DNA of 64,000 bases from Rebecca billardiae RCC1528 (Eukaryota; Haptophyta), in the NCBI GenBank assembly GCA_965240325.2, contig OZ251231.1, positions 1,736,001 to 1,800,000 of the forward strand. Direction: 5' to 3'. The translations under genes and the position numbers were made by a program. This document shows positions 10,365-20,400 of the stretch, piece by piece. Under the pieces are notes generated by a model. The model did no database searches, was not told where the DNA came from, and saw only the letters and a list, made by a program, of their open reading frames with translations. Each line of letters opens with the position of its first letter. The first letter of the stretch is position 1.

Positions 10365-10994
10365 TCATTGCGTGCCGTTGACTGGCGCTGCGCCCCCAAC
10401 GCCCTCGCCCAGGGCGTGTGCACTGCCCGCCGGGATCGGAAGCGGACCCAGCGACATAGACGGCGGCGGCATCGCAAACTGGCCAGCTGCGTAAGGCATC
10501 GGCTGCGAGCACTGCGGGAACGGCGGGATGCAGCCGGCCGCGGCGGCCGCGGCGGCTGTATGGTTCGCGTCAACCATGTCGTCCGTGTTCTCCGACGAGT
10601 CGCGCTTGCGCCGCTGCCCGCGCACCTCCGTGCCCACCTCGGTAGACATGGTCTCCTTGTAGCGCGAGAGATAGACTGAGAGCGGCTCCGCGTAGTTGTC
10701 GAAGCCGAGGTTGCGCATGGCCCAGATGAGGTCCTCGCCGTTGATCGTCTTGCGCTTCTCCTGCACGCACTTGTCGTTCGCCTCGGCGGTGATGAACGAG
10801 ATGAACTCAGACACACACTCCTGCACGGTCTCCTTTGCATCCTTGGAGATCTTTGCGGACGCGGGCATGCCCGCCTTCATGATGCGGCCGATGTTGGCGA
10901 TGGGGAGCAGGTGGTCCTGCTCGCGCACGTCGAGCCCCCCGAGATCGTCGTCGCCCAGACCTGCCCCGCCATCCCCGTTCTCCCTGTCCTCCAT
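10365..10994 (-). CDS. NF-YB: NF-YB (HAP3) CCAAT-binding factor subunit
   Basis: Histone-fold subunit that dimerises with NF-YC and, with NF-YA, forms the trimeric CCAAT-box factor. The 209-residue product has the whole conserved core at about residues 24-115: [35 protein letters not shown], the [14 protein letters not shown] segment, and [18 protein letters not shown]. Outside the core it has a short acidic Gly-rich N-terminus and a Pro/Ala/Gly-rich C-terminus. I preferred the ATG at 10994; an in-frame ORF reaches 11051. No intron is needed. It stands head to head with NF-YC, its obligate partner, 409 bp apart. Confidence 0.95.
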   Translation of the reverse strand: MEDRENGDGGAGLGDDDLGGLDVREQDHLLPIANIGRIMKAGMPASAKISKDAKETVQECVSEFISFITAEANDKCVQEKRKTINGEDLIWAMRNLGFDNYAEPLSVYLSRYKETMSTEVGTEVRGQRRKRDSSENTDDMVDANHTAAAAAAAGCIPPFPQCSQPMPYAAGQFAMPPPSMSLGPLPIPAGSAHALGEGVGGAAPVNGTQ

Positions 10995-11082
10995 CGTGTG
11001 GCAGTGTGGCACTGCCGCGTGTTGTACGCCGCCCTTGTGTCCCCGGTCCAAGGTTGTGCCGCCCCGCCGCCCCGCAAGGAGA

Positions 11083-11087
11083 CCAAT
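11083..11087 (+). promoter_or_regulatory. CCAAT box
   Basis: Context GACCAATGGG matches every position of the RRCCAATSRG NF-Y consensus. It lies 89 bp upstream of the NF-YB start codon. Confidence 0.6.
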
Positions 11088-11234
11088 GGGGTGGCAGGGC
11101 AGAGAACGGCAGGTTGCGATGACATGCGGAAGTCTCGCATCTTCTAAATCAATCGGCCAGATTAATCAACCGCTCCGAGAACTGAGGACTGCGCGCGCGT
11201 GAATTGGATGTTTCCCGGCCTGTGCCCGCACCTG

Positions 11235-11239
11235 ATTGG
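11235..11239 (-). promoter_or_regulatory. CCAAT box, inverted
   Basis: On the minus strand the context is GGCCAATCAG, again a full match to the NF-Y consensus. It lies about 165 bp upstream of the NF-YC start codon. Confidence 0.6.
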
Positions 11240-11403
11240 CCAGGTCGCGTGGGTGAGGTCCGCTCTACCCGTTCTGCAATACATATGACCGCTTTCGTCC
11301 CGCCCGTTCTCACTCCGTCGGAGCGACTCGCAGCTCTCCACTGACCACCCGTCTTGCGTGCCGACGACAGCAGCGGTCGGGTCCTAGAGCCGGCGCGGTG
11401 GAT

Positions 11404-12797
11404 ATGCATGCCCGTGTGGATGGTGATGGCATGGGGGACGGGGGCGATGGCGCCCCCGAGCCAATGTCAGCCATGCAGGCGCAGCAGCAGCTCGCCATTT
11501 TCTGGGAGAAGCAGAGCCGGGTGCGCGCGGCGCGCTGCTTCTGCGGCGCTCAGGGCACTGCAGCCCTGAATGCTGCGCGCACCAGAGCGCAGAGCGGGCG
11601 AGCGGGAGGGTCAGCCGGTGCGAGTGCGAGGGGGTGGATGGGATTGCCCTTCTCGCTAGGCCGCAGCCCGCACGCGCTCACACCCCGCTCTGGCTGCTCC
11701 CGCGACCGCGACGGCGACCGTGGCCGCGACCGCGCCTCCTCCGCGCAGGATCTCGCATCTGCGAGTGACTTCAAAACGCACGCGCTGCCGCTCGCGCGCA
11801 TCAAGAAGATCATGAAGTCTGACGAGGAGGTGCAGATGATCTCGGCCGAGGCGCCGGTGGTCTTCGCGAAGGCGTGCGAGCTCTTCATCAACGAGCTCAC
11901 GCTGCGCTCGTGGCTGCACACGCAGGAGAACAAGAGGCGAACGCTGCAGCGCAACGACATCGCCATGGCGGTGACCAAGTCGTCCATGTTCGACTTCCTG
12001 ATCGACATCGTGCCACGAGAAGATATCCACACGAAGGCGAAGGCCGACTCCATGCTGCAGCCCGAGCAGATGACGCAGTACTACCTGCAGATGCACCAGC
12101 AGGCCGCGGCTGCGCAAGCGGGCTACGCGAGCCTGCTCGGCTCCGGCGCGGCGCTCGACCCACAGCAGGCGCAGCAGGCCGCGCAGCAGCAGGGGCAGCA
12201 GGGGCAGCAGCAGGCCCTCGATCCTTCGATGATGCTCATCTACGCCCAGCAGGCCCAGCAGCAGGCGCAGCAGCAGGCGCAGCAGCAGCAGCAGCACGGG
12301 CAGCAGCAGGGCCAGCAGCAGCAGCAGCAGCCGCACGCGCAGCCGCAGCAGATGCAAGGCCAGCAGGTGCAGGTCGCACAGGTGGCGCAGGCCGCGGACG
12401 GCGGCGTGGCGGGGCAGTACGGCGACGCGCAGGCGTACTACCAGCAAGCACAGCAGGGCCAGCAGACAGCCGCGCAGCAGCCGCAGCTACTGCAAGGCCT
12501 GCTGCAGCAGCAGCAGGCGCTGCTGCTGATGCAGCAGGCCCAGCAGGGGCAGCAGGCGCAGGTCGACCCGTCGCGCATGCAGCAGTGGCAGCAGTCGCTG
12601 CTCAGCCAGGTCGCGCAGGCACCGCAGCAGAACGCGCAGGGCGACGGCCGCGCGCCTGTGATGGCGGAGCAAGGGGGCATGCAGATGACGTCGCAGCCGC
12701 AGGTGCGTCCGCAGCCTCGCCCGCGCTGCTGGAGCCGGGGCAGGCAACTCACGGCGCGCGCCGCCCGCGCCGTGCGCTGCGCCGCGTGCAGGGCTGA
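11404..12797 (+). CDS. NF-YC: NF-YC (HAP5) CCAAT-binding factor subunit
   Basis: Histone-fold partner of NF-YB. Proposed exons are 11404-11520, 11749-12702 and 12792-12797, giving 358 residues. Intron 1 (228 nt, donor GTGCGC, acceptor GCGCAG) is a multiple of three without a stop; removing it joins [13 protein letters not shown] to [22 protein letters not shown], the usual NF-YC order. The core continues with [35 protein letters not shown] and [14 protein letters not shown] long Gln/Ala-rich region follows, like the transactivation tails of animal and fungal NF-YC. Intron 2 (89 nt, donor GTGCGT) is less certain: it leaves a one-residue last exon. Without it the frame stays open to 13104 but becomes Arg-rich and unlike coding sequence. 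Confidence 0.9.
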
Positions 12798-13942
12798 TGA
12801 GTGCCGGGCAACGACGGCGCCGCGCCCGAGTGCGGCCGTCACGGACTGCACTGTACTTACTCACCACTGTCGATGCGATGTCTCGGCGACGTTGGATGTG
12901 GGGAGTTGGCTGTCTGGCCGCCTTCGAGGCAATCCTCCGAGCGCGCAGCCCCGTGATTTGCACGTGCGGCCCAACGGCTGCGGGCTGGCTGCACGCGACC
13001 TTCGAGCGACGACGCCGAGACAGCGGGGTCCAAGCTGGGGGCGGAGTTGGGCTTGGTCATGTCGCCGGCGGGATCATCATCTCTTTGCATCCGCTCATCC
13101 ATGAGCAGCAGCGTCGCTGGAAGACGAAGCTCTGAAGCCTCCGCATCACGCCTGATGAGTGATTGATGATGCCTGATGAGGCTGACTCAGGCTTTCGGCT
13201 GCTGATGTCGACTCCTCACTCCTGAGTCCTGCGCCTCTCACTCACGGACTCACGGAGTCTTAGACTGCCACTGGGCCCGGCGGGCAGACTGCTGACCGTG
13301 CCCGCGGGCACCGTGCCCGTGGCCGCCTGCCAGCGCCGGCCGGGCGGCCCGCGCAGGCACTCTTTATATATAGTCTTTCCGCGTGCCACGCGTCGCCGGG
13401 GCTGTCAGTGGATCAGGGCGCGGGCGGGCGCGGCCAGCCGCCGCGGGCCCCCCGCAGTGGCGCCGCGGGCGCCGGCCGCCCGGCCCGCCCGCGGCCGGGG
13501 CCGGGCCCGCGGCCGATCGGACCGGGAATCGGACCGACGGGACCGAATGCATGGCGGGGCCCACGTATTAACTATATATATATATATATATCAGCTAGAA
13601 ATACGTTCGGCGGTATCTACAGACATGCGCATGTTATGCATAGTTCAAGGCAGTGTCTCAGGTCAGCCCGCGCTGAGGTGTGAAGGCCGGGTGCGACGCC
13701 AGCACCAGTCAACTGCGACGCCGTCCGGAAGACGCGGTCCGAGCGGACGCGGCGGCTCCGCCGACACCACTGTCTGTGCCAGTGATGGTCGTGCCGCAAT
13801 GATGACAGCTCATCGCGACACGGGCTTACGAGGTCCCAGATCCGCGATAGCCGGGATCAGCCATCATCTGGAGAGGTGGCGTACAGGCGCCCTGGCCCTC
13901 GACAGCGAGGTGATCGCCGGAGAGCATGCTGGCCTTGGGTGC
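12798..13942. other. Convergent intergenic region
   Basis: Gap between the 3' ends of NF-YC and the TOM5-like gene. It holds a lower-GC tract made of CTGATGA and ACTC words (13130-13265), a GC-only block with palindromic words (about 13265-13560), and a TA run. No gene recognised. Confidence 0.55.
13573..13591. repeat. Short (TA)n run
   Basis: Nineteen-nucleotide alternating TA tract directly after a GC-only block. Confidence 0.9.
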
Positions 13943-14086
13943 TCAGATGGCGAGGCGGTCCCCGTACTTGCGAATCACGAAGATGGCCAATCCAAAGTAG
14001 AATGTGTTGCGTGCGAGCTGCGTGGTCAGGCGCCGCTGCTCCGGGCTCGTCTCGGTCCACATCGCTCGCTTCACGGCGTCCAGCAT
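13943..14086 (-). CDS. Probable TOM5-like mitochondrial import subunit
   Basis: A 47-residue reading frame. It has a short amphipathic N-terminus (VKRAMWTETSPEQRR), one hydrophobic helix (FYFGLAIFVIR) and the C-terminus KYGDRLAI. Plant TOM5, a small tail-anchored subunit of the outer-membrane import pore, is about 54 residues long, with an acidic/amphipathic segment, one helix and a YGDxxAI end. The match in length, topology and tail is the whole case. The open frame continues upstream to 14422, but that part is not protein-like, so I start at the ATG at 14086; an upstream exon is possible. Proteins this small are routinely missed by gene callers. Confidence 0.55.
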   Translation of the reverse strand: MLDAVKRAMWTETSPEQRRLTTQLARNTFYFGLAIFVIRKYGDRLAI

Positions 14087-14442
14087 GGCGACCGATCGAC
14101 ACCACGTGTCCTCGTCTCGTGAGCAGTCGACCCAAGTTGGTGACCGACGCTTTGGCTTTTTGCCTACTTTTTTCGTGATTTCGTCTCGAGCACTTTCGCC
14201 GCGTCGGATGGAGTCAAGCGTCGCCCTCCCCAGGTCCCGACGACTCGACGAGCGGCCCCGCATGCCATGGCATGCCTCCGTACGAGCCCCATGGTGATCT
14301 CTGGCGATAGAAGCCGGCAACGGCGCAGATGAGCAGATGCCTGTCCCCCGAATCCTGATGCACATACGTCGCCAGGCCTCGTCCGTAAGTAATTCCCGCG
14401 TCCGGCGGACCGGTGCGATCACGCGCCGTGTCGCAGTCCCGA
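14087..14442. other. Intergenic, TOM5-like 5' flank
   Basis: About 355 bp between the stop codon of the giant surface protein gene and the TOM5-like start. It should carry the terminator of the one and the promoter of the other. No distinct motif seen. Confidence 0.45.
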
Positions 14443-17400
14443 TTACCCCGCACGCGGCGTGTATGGACTCCTGTAGCTGACGCCGTCGCTCGTCACATCC
14501 TCGCCGCTCGGCCCCGGCGGAGGGCGCCGTGGCGATGGCGGATTCTTGCGCGGCGGCGGCGGCGGCGGCGGGCCAGGATCAGGCATGTTTGCCCGTCTGG
14601 GCGCGACGCGCGCTGGAATGATCGCCGGTGCGGGGAAGGGCGAGGCAGGCCGCGCTATTTGCGGCTGGTCGTCCGATGGCTTGGCCCCCGCCGCCCCCGC
14701 TTCTCTCCGCGCCTGCGGGGGCGTCTGCGCCCGCGAGCGCGCCGGTGACTGCGGCGCCGAGCTGCGCACGATCGGCGGCTCGTCGAGCGAGCTCGCTGCG
14801 TGATGCGCCTGCTCGACCAGCTCCATGGGCTGCGGAGGTGGCGGAGGCTTCTTGGCATCACGCGCCGTTCGCTCGTCGGCTGTGCTCGATTGCTCGCCGT
14901 ACTGCCCGGGCGGATCGAGGTCCGCGCGCGAGCCGCGCTGCTCGTGGAGCTGCCGGATCGCCCGGAGCGTGCGCAGCCAGCGCCGCACGAAGAAGGCGCA
15001 CACGCCCAGCAGCGCGCAGTGCCAGAGGATGATGAAGGTGGCGATCACGGCCTGCTGCGTGGTCGACAGCGCGGCCACGCCTCCGGAGAGCGAGGCCGCG
15101 GACGCCGTGCCCTCCACGCCGCCTAGGTCGTCGCCCTCGCAGCTGCTCGCGTCAGTCGCGTCGCCGCCGCACACGCCGCACTCGTCGATACTCTCCCCGG
15201 ACTCGGCGACGCCGTCGCAGCCGTTGCAGCTGCCGCCGTCGCCCTCGCACACGCCGCACGCGTCGAACTCGCCGAGGCAGTCGAACTCGCAGCTGCCGTC
15301 GTCGTACGTCACGGCCGAGCCGTAGTTGAGCGCAGCGGTGTCGGGGCAGCCGAGCACCGCGAGGAGAGGCGCCAGCTCGACCGTCGCGTTGAGCCGCTCC
15401 GAGAGCTCCGGCAGCGAGACGTTGGCCACCGCCTCCAGCACCAGCCGAGGCGCGAGCGAGTCCGAGACCAGCACGTCGGTGACGACCACGACGCTCGCCG
15501 CCGCGACCGCGTGGATGCTCAGCCGCTGCTGCGGGAGCCGGAGGATTGCGGCGAGGCCCTCCAGGTAGCGCGCGCGCGCGCCGCTGTCAAAGTCGTCGAT
15601 CGAGCCGCCCAGCTGCAGCTGCAGCATCACGACGGCGCCGCTGGAGGGCGGGAGCGCGGGCGGGAAGGAGGGCGGCGGCGGCAGGCGCGGCGGGCTCGGC
15701 GGCGGCTCGGATGGCGGGCTGGGTGGCGGCGGGCTGGGCGGCGGCGCTGGCGGCGGGGGCGGCGAGTAGTACGCGCAATTGCCGTCGTCGACCGACGCGG
15801 CCGGCTCGTAGTTGCGAGCGGTCGAGTCGGTGCAGCCGCCGTACGTGCAGCTGCCGTCATCCGTGGTCGCGTCGCTCACAAAGTTGAGCGCGCTCGCGTC
15901 CGTGCAGCCGGCGAGGTCGGGCTCGCAGCTGCCGTCGTCGAAGGTGGCGCTCGGCTCAAAGTTGAGCGCGGCGCTGTCCGTGCAGCCCGCATATGAGCAC
16001 GCGCCCGAGTCCGCGGTCGCGCCCGACTGGAAGTTGAACGCGGCCGAGTCGGTGCAGCCGGCCACGCCAAACGTGCACCGCTCGGCGACGCTGCCGCCGG
16101 TCGCGAGACTGTCGTAGTTGAGGGCGCTCGGCGCGGTGCAGCCCAGCCGCGGGAAGAGGCAGCCGCCGTCGTCCGACGTGGCGAGCGAGTCGAAGTTGCT
16201 CGCGCTCGAGTTGGTGCAGCCCGCGCTCGCGTCGACGCAGCTCCCGTCGTCATCGGTCGCGCTCGAGTCGAAGTTGAGCGCGCCGCTCTGGACGCAGCCG
16301 CCGTAGACGCAGCTGCCGTCGTCGAGCTGCGCGGCCGAGTCGTAGTTGTCGGCGCCAGTGCGCGCGCAGCCCTGCACGGGCGCGACGCACGAGCCGTCGT
16401 CCTGCGTCGCGGCCGAGTCGTAGTTGGCTGCGCCCGAGTCCGCGCAGCCGAGCAGCACGCACGAGCCATCGTCCGACGTCGCCGCGCTCAGGAAGTTCAC
16501 GGCGCCGCTGTCGGCGCAGCCGAGCACGGGCGCGGCGCAGCCGCCGTCGTTGAACGTGGCGGTGGAGTCGAAGTTGGTGGCCAGGCTGTCGGTGCACCCG
16601 GCGTACTCGCAGCTGGCTGTGCCCTCGGTGCCGTTCGCCGTGGGATCAAAGTTGTCCGCCGTCGAGTCGGCGCACCCATCCTCCTGCAGCGCGCGGGCGC
16701 GCGCGCGCGAGCCGCCGCCGCCGCCGCCCAGCCGCCGCCGCGCGCCGCCGCTCTGAGCGTACTCGCACGCGCCTCGCACGTGCACCGTCGCCCGCGAGTC
16801 GAAGTTGAGCGCTGTGGGCGACATGCACCCGCCGATCTGCGCGACGCAGCTGCCGTCGTCCAGCGTCGCGAACGACTCGTAGTTGGCCGCACTCGAGTTG
16901 GTGCAGCCGGGCACGGGGAAGTGGCAGCTGCCGTCGTCGCGCGTCGCGCTCGAGGCGTAGTTGGCCGCCGCGGGCGAGATGCAGCCGAGCACGCGCGGCA
17001 CGCAGCTGCCGTCGTCCACGGCGGCCGCGGCCCGGTAGTTGAGCGCGGCGGAGTCGGTGCAGCCCGCGATGGCGAACACGCAGCTCCCGTCCGAGAGCGT
17101 GGCGCTCGAGTCGTAGTTGCTCGCGCGCGACAGCGTGCAGCCCGGCGCGGGCAGCACGCAGCTGCCGTCGTCCGCGTTCGCGGTGGCGCGGAAGTTGAGC
17201 GCGGCCGAGGCGGTGCAGCCCGGGCGGCGGAAGGCGCACGAGCCGTCGTCCTCCGTCGCGCGCGAGTCGAAGTTGATCGCGAGAGCCGACACGCACCCGG
17301 GCCGCGCGCCGTACAGGCAGCTCCCGTCGTCCACCGTGTACGCCGGCTTGTAGTTGAGCGCGCTGAGGTTGGTGCAGCCGGGGAGGGCGTACACGCAGCC

Positions 17401-20400
17401 GCCGCCGAGCGGGACCGTGGCACGCGCGTCGAAGTTGAGCGCGCTCGGGTCGGTGCAGCCCAGCCGCGCGAAGCGGCACGCGCCCGAGTCGACCGTCGCG
17501 GCCGGGCGGTAGTTGAGCGCGCTCGAGTTGGTGCAGCCGACGAGAGGGTACGTGCACGGGCCGAGCACCTCCGCCACCGAGTTGAAATTGCTTGCCGCGG
17601 GGTCCCTGCAGCCGACGACGCGCGGCGGCGAGGGCGGCGGCGGCCGAGGCGGCGGCGAGGGCGGCGGCGGTGGCAGCGGGGGCTGCGAGGGCGGGGGCTT
17701 CGGCGACGGCGGTGGGAAGGGTGCCGTGCGCGGTGGCGGTGGCGGCGTCGGCGGTGGGCTGGGCGGAAGGCTTGGCGGCGGTGAAGGTGGCGGGCTCGGA
17801 GGTGGGCTCGGCGGAGGCGAGGGCGGCGGCGGCGAGGGTGGAGGGCTGGGCGGCGGGCTCGGCGGTGGTGATGGCGGCGGCGGGCTCGGCGGCGGGCGAG
17901 GTGGCGGGCTCGGCGGCGGGCTGGGCGGCGGCGGGCTGGGCGGCGGACTTGGCGGGGGCGACGGGGGCGGCGTGGGCGGCGGCGGCGGACTCGGCGGCGG
18001 GCTCGGCGGTGGCGACGGTGGCGGTGGACTCGGTGGCGGATTGGGCGGTGGGGATGGTGGCGGGAGTGGTGGCGGCGGCGGGCTCGGCGGCGGGCTTGGT
18101 GGTGGCCTTGGCGGCGCAGAAGGCGGCGGCGGGCTTGGCGGCGGCGACGGTGGCGGGCTCGGTGGCGGCGAGGGGGGTGGCGGCGAGGGGGGCGGGCTTG
18201 GCGGCGGGCTCGGCGGTGGGCTTGGCGGCGGCGGGCTCGGTGGCGGGCTCGGCGGCGGGCTCGGCGGCGGGCTGGGTGGTGGGCGTGGCGGAGGACTGGG
18301 CGGCGGGCTTGGTGGCGGCGGGCTCGGTGGCGGACTTGGCGGCGGCGAGGGTGGCGGCGTGGGCGGTGGCGGTAGTGGCGGCGGGCTCGGTGGCGGGCTC
18401 GGTGGCGGCGAGGGTGGCGGCGGGCTTGGCGGTGGGAACGGTGGCGGGCTCGGCGGAGGACTGGGCGGCGGCGAGGGTGGCGGCGGGCTCGGTGGCGGAC
18501 TTGGCGGCGGCGAGGGTGGCGGCGCGGGCGGCGGCGGCGGTGGCGGCGGGCTTGGCGGTGGGCTCGGCGGCGGTGAGGGCGGCGGCGGGCTCGGCGGCGG
18601 GCTTGGCGGCGGGCTTGGCGGTGGGCTAGGCGGTGGCGGGCTCGGGGGCGGGCTCGGTGGAGGGCTCGGAGGTGGCGACGGTGGCGCGCCTGGCGGCGGC
18701 GACGGTGGCGGCAATGGCGGTGGCGGGCTCGGCGGCGGGCTCGGCGGCGGGCTCGGCGGCGGACTTGGTGGTGGCGGGCTTGGCGGCGGGCTCGGCGGCG
18801 GGCTTGGCGGCGGGCTGGGCGGTGGCGGACTCGGCGGCGGATTCGGCGGGGGCGATGGTGGCGGGGTGGGCGGCGGCGGCAGCGGCGGCGGGCTCGGCGG
18901 CGGGCTCGGCGGTGGTGACGGGGGCGGCGGGCTTGGCGGCGGGCTCGGTGGTGGGCGAGGTGGCGAGCTCGGCGGAGGCGGGCTGGGTGGGGGGCTGGGC
19001 GGAGGGCTGGGTGGCGGGCTGGGCGGCGGCGACGGCGGCGGCGATGGAGGCGGTGGTGATGGTGGTGGTGTCGGCGGAGGTGATGGCGGCGGTGCTGGCG
19101 GTGGTCCGGGTGGTGGGCTGGGCGGCGGCGGGCTGGGCGGCGGGCTGGGCGGCGGGCTTGGTGGCGGGCTGGGCGGGCTCGGTGGCGGGCTAGGCGGCGG
19201 GCTGGGCGGCGGGGGGCTGGGCGGCGGACTGGGCGGCGGGGTGGGTGGTGGGCTGGGCGGCGGCGGGCTGGGCGGCGGCGATGGCGGCGGCGATGGCGGC
19301 GGCGACGGCGGCGGCGGGCTGGGCGGCGGGCTGGGCGGCGGGCTCGGTGGCGGGCTGGGCGGCGGCGGGCTGGGCGGCGGACTGGGCGGCGGACTGGGTG
19401 GTGGGCTTGGCGGCGGCGGGCTGGGCGGCGGCGATGGCGGTGGCAACGGCGGCGGCGAGGGCGGCGGCGGGCTCGGTGGCGGGCTGGGCGGCGGGCTCGG
19501 TGGCGGGCTGGGCGGCGGCGGGCTCGGCGGCGGGCTTGGCGGCGGGCTGGGTGGTGGGCTGGGCGGCGGCGGGCTGGGCGGCGGCGATGGCGGTGGCGAC
19601 GGCGGCGGCGACGGAGGCGGCGGGCTGGGCGGCGGGCTGGGCGGCGGGCTGGGCGGCGGGCTGGGCGGCGGTGGACTGGGCGGCGGGCTGGGCGGCGGGC
19701 TGGGTGGTGGGCTTGGCGGCGGCGGGCTGGGCGGCGGGCTGGGTGGTGGCGACGGCGGCGGCGATGGCGGCGGCGGGCTGGGTGGCGGGCTGGGCGGCGG
19801 GCTGGGCGGCGGGCTGGGCGGCGGTGGACTGGGCGGCGGGCTTGGCGGCGGGCCGGGTGGTGGGCTTGGCGGCGGCGGGCTGGGCGGCGGAGATGGCGGT
19901 GGCGACGGCGGCGGCGATGGCGGCGGCGGGCTGGGTGGCGGGCTGGGCGGCGGGCTGGGCGGCGGGCTGGGCGGCGGTGGACTGGGCGGCGGGCTGGGCG
20001 GCGGGCTGGGTGGTGGGCTTGGCGGCGGCGGGCTGGGCGGCGGCGATGGCGGCGGGCTGGGCGGCGGCGATGGCGGCGGCGGGCTGGGTGGCGGGCTGGG
20101 CGGCGGCGATGGCGGTGGCGACGGCGGCGGCGATGGCGGTGGCGGGCTCGGTGGCGGGCTGGGCGGCGGGCTGGGCGGCGGGCCCGGTGGCGGCGGGCTT
20201 GGCGGCGGGCTGGGCGGCGGGCTGGGCGGCGGTGGGCTTGGCGGCGGGCTGGGCGGCGGAGACGGTGGCGGCGAGGGCGGCGAAGGCGGAGGTGACGGTG
20301 GCGGCGTGGGTGGTGGCGAGGGTGGCGGGCTCGGTGGCGGCGGGCTCGGCGGTGGGCTCGGTGGCGGGGAGGGCGGAGGCGAGGGTGGTGGCGGGAGGGG

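Larger units (their letters stand above)
10995..11403. promoter_or_regulatory. Shared NF-YB / NF-YC divergent promoter
   Basis: Region between the two start codons of the histone-fold partners. It contains two CCAAT boxes that fit the full NF-Y consensus (RRCCAATSRG) on opposite strands, plus a weaker ATTGG at 11203-11207. This arrangement would allow equal expression and feedback by the NF-Y complex itself. Function is inferred. Confidence 0.65.

Noticed and set aside
12703-13104. Reading the NF-YC frame through to 13104
   Set aside because: After the Gln-rich tail the frame turns into Arg/Cys/Pro noise. A GTGCGT donor and a GTGCAG acceptor followed by GGC TGA give a simpler end, though only RNA can settle it.
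8742-14442. tRNA, rRNA or snRNA genes in the gaps
   Set aside because: I looked for T-loop and other conserved RNA words by eye and found none; a covariance-model search would be decisive.
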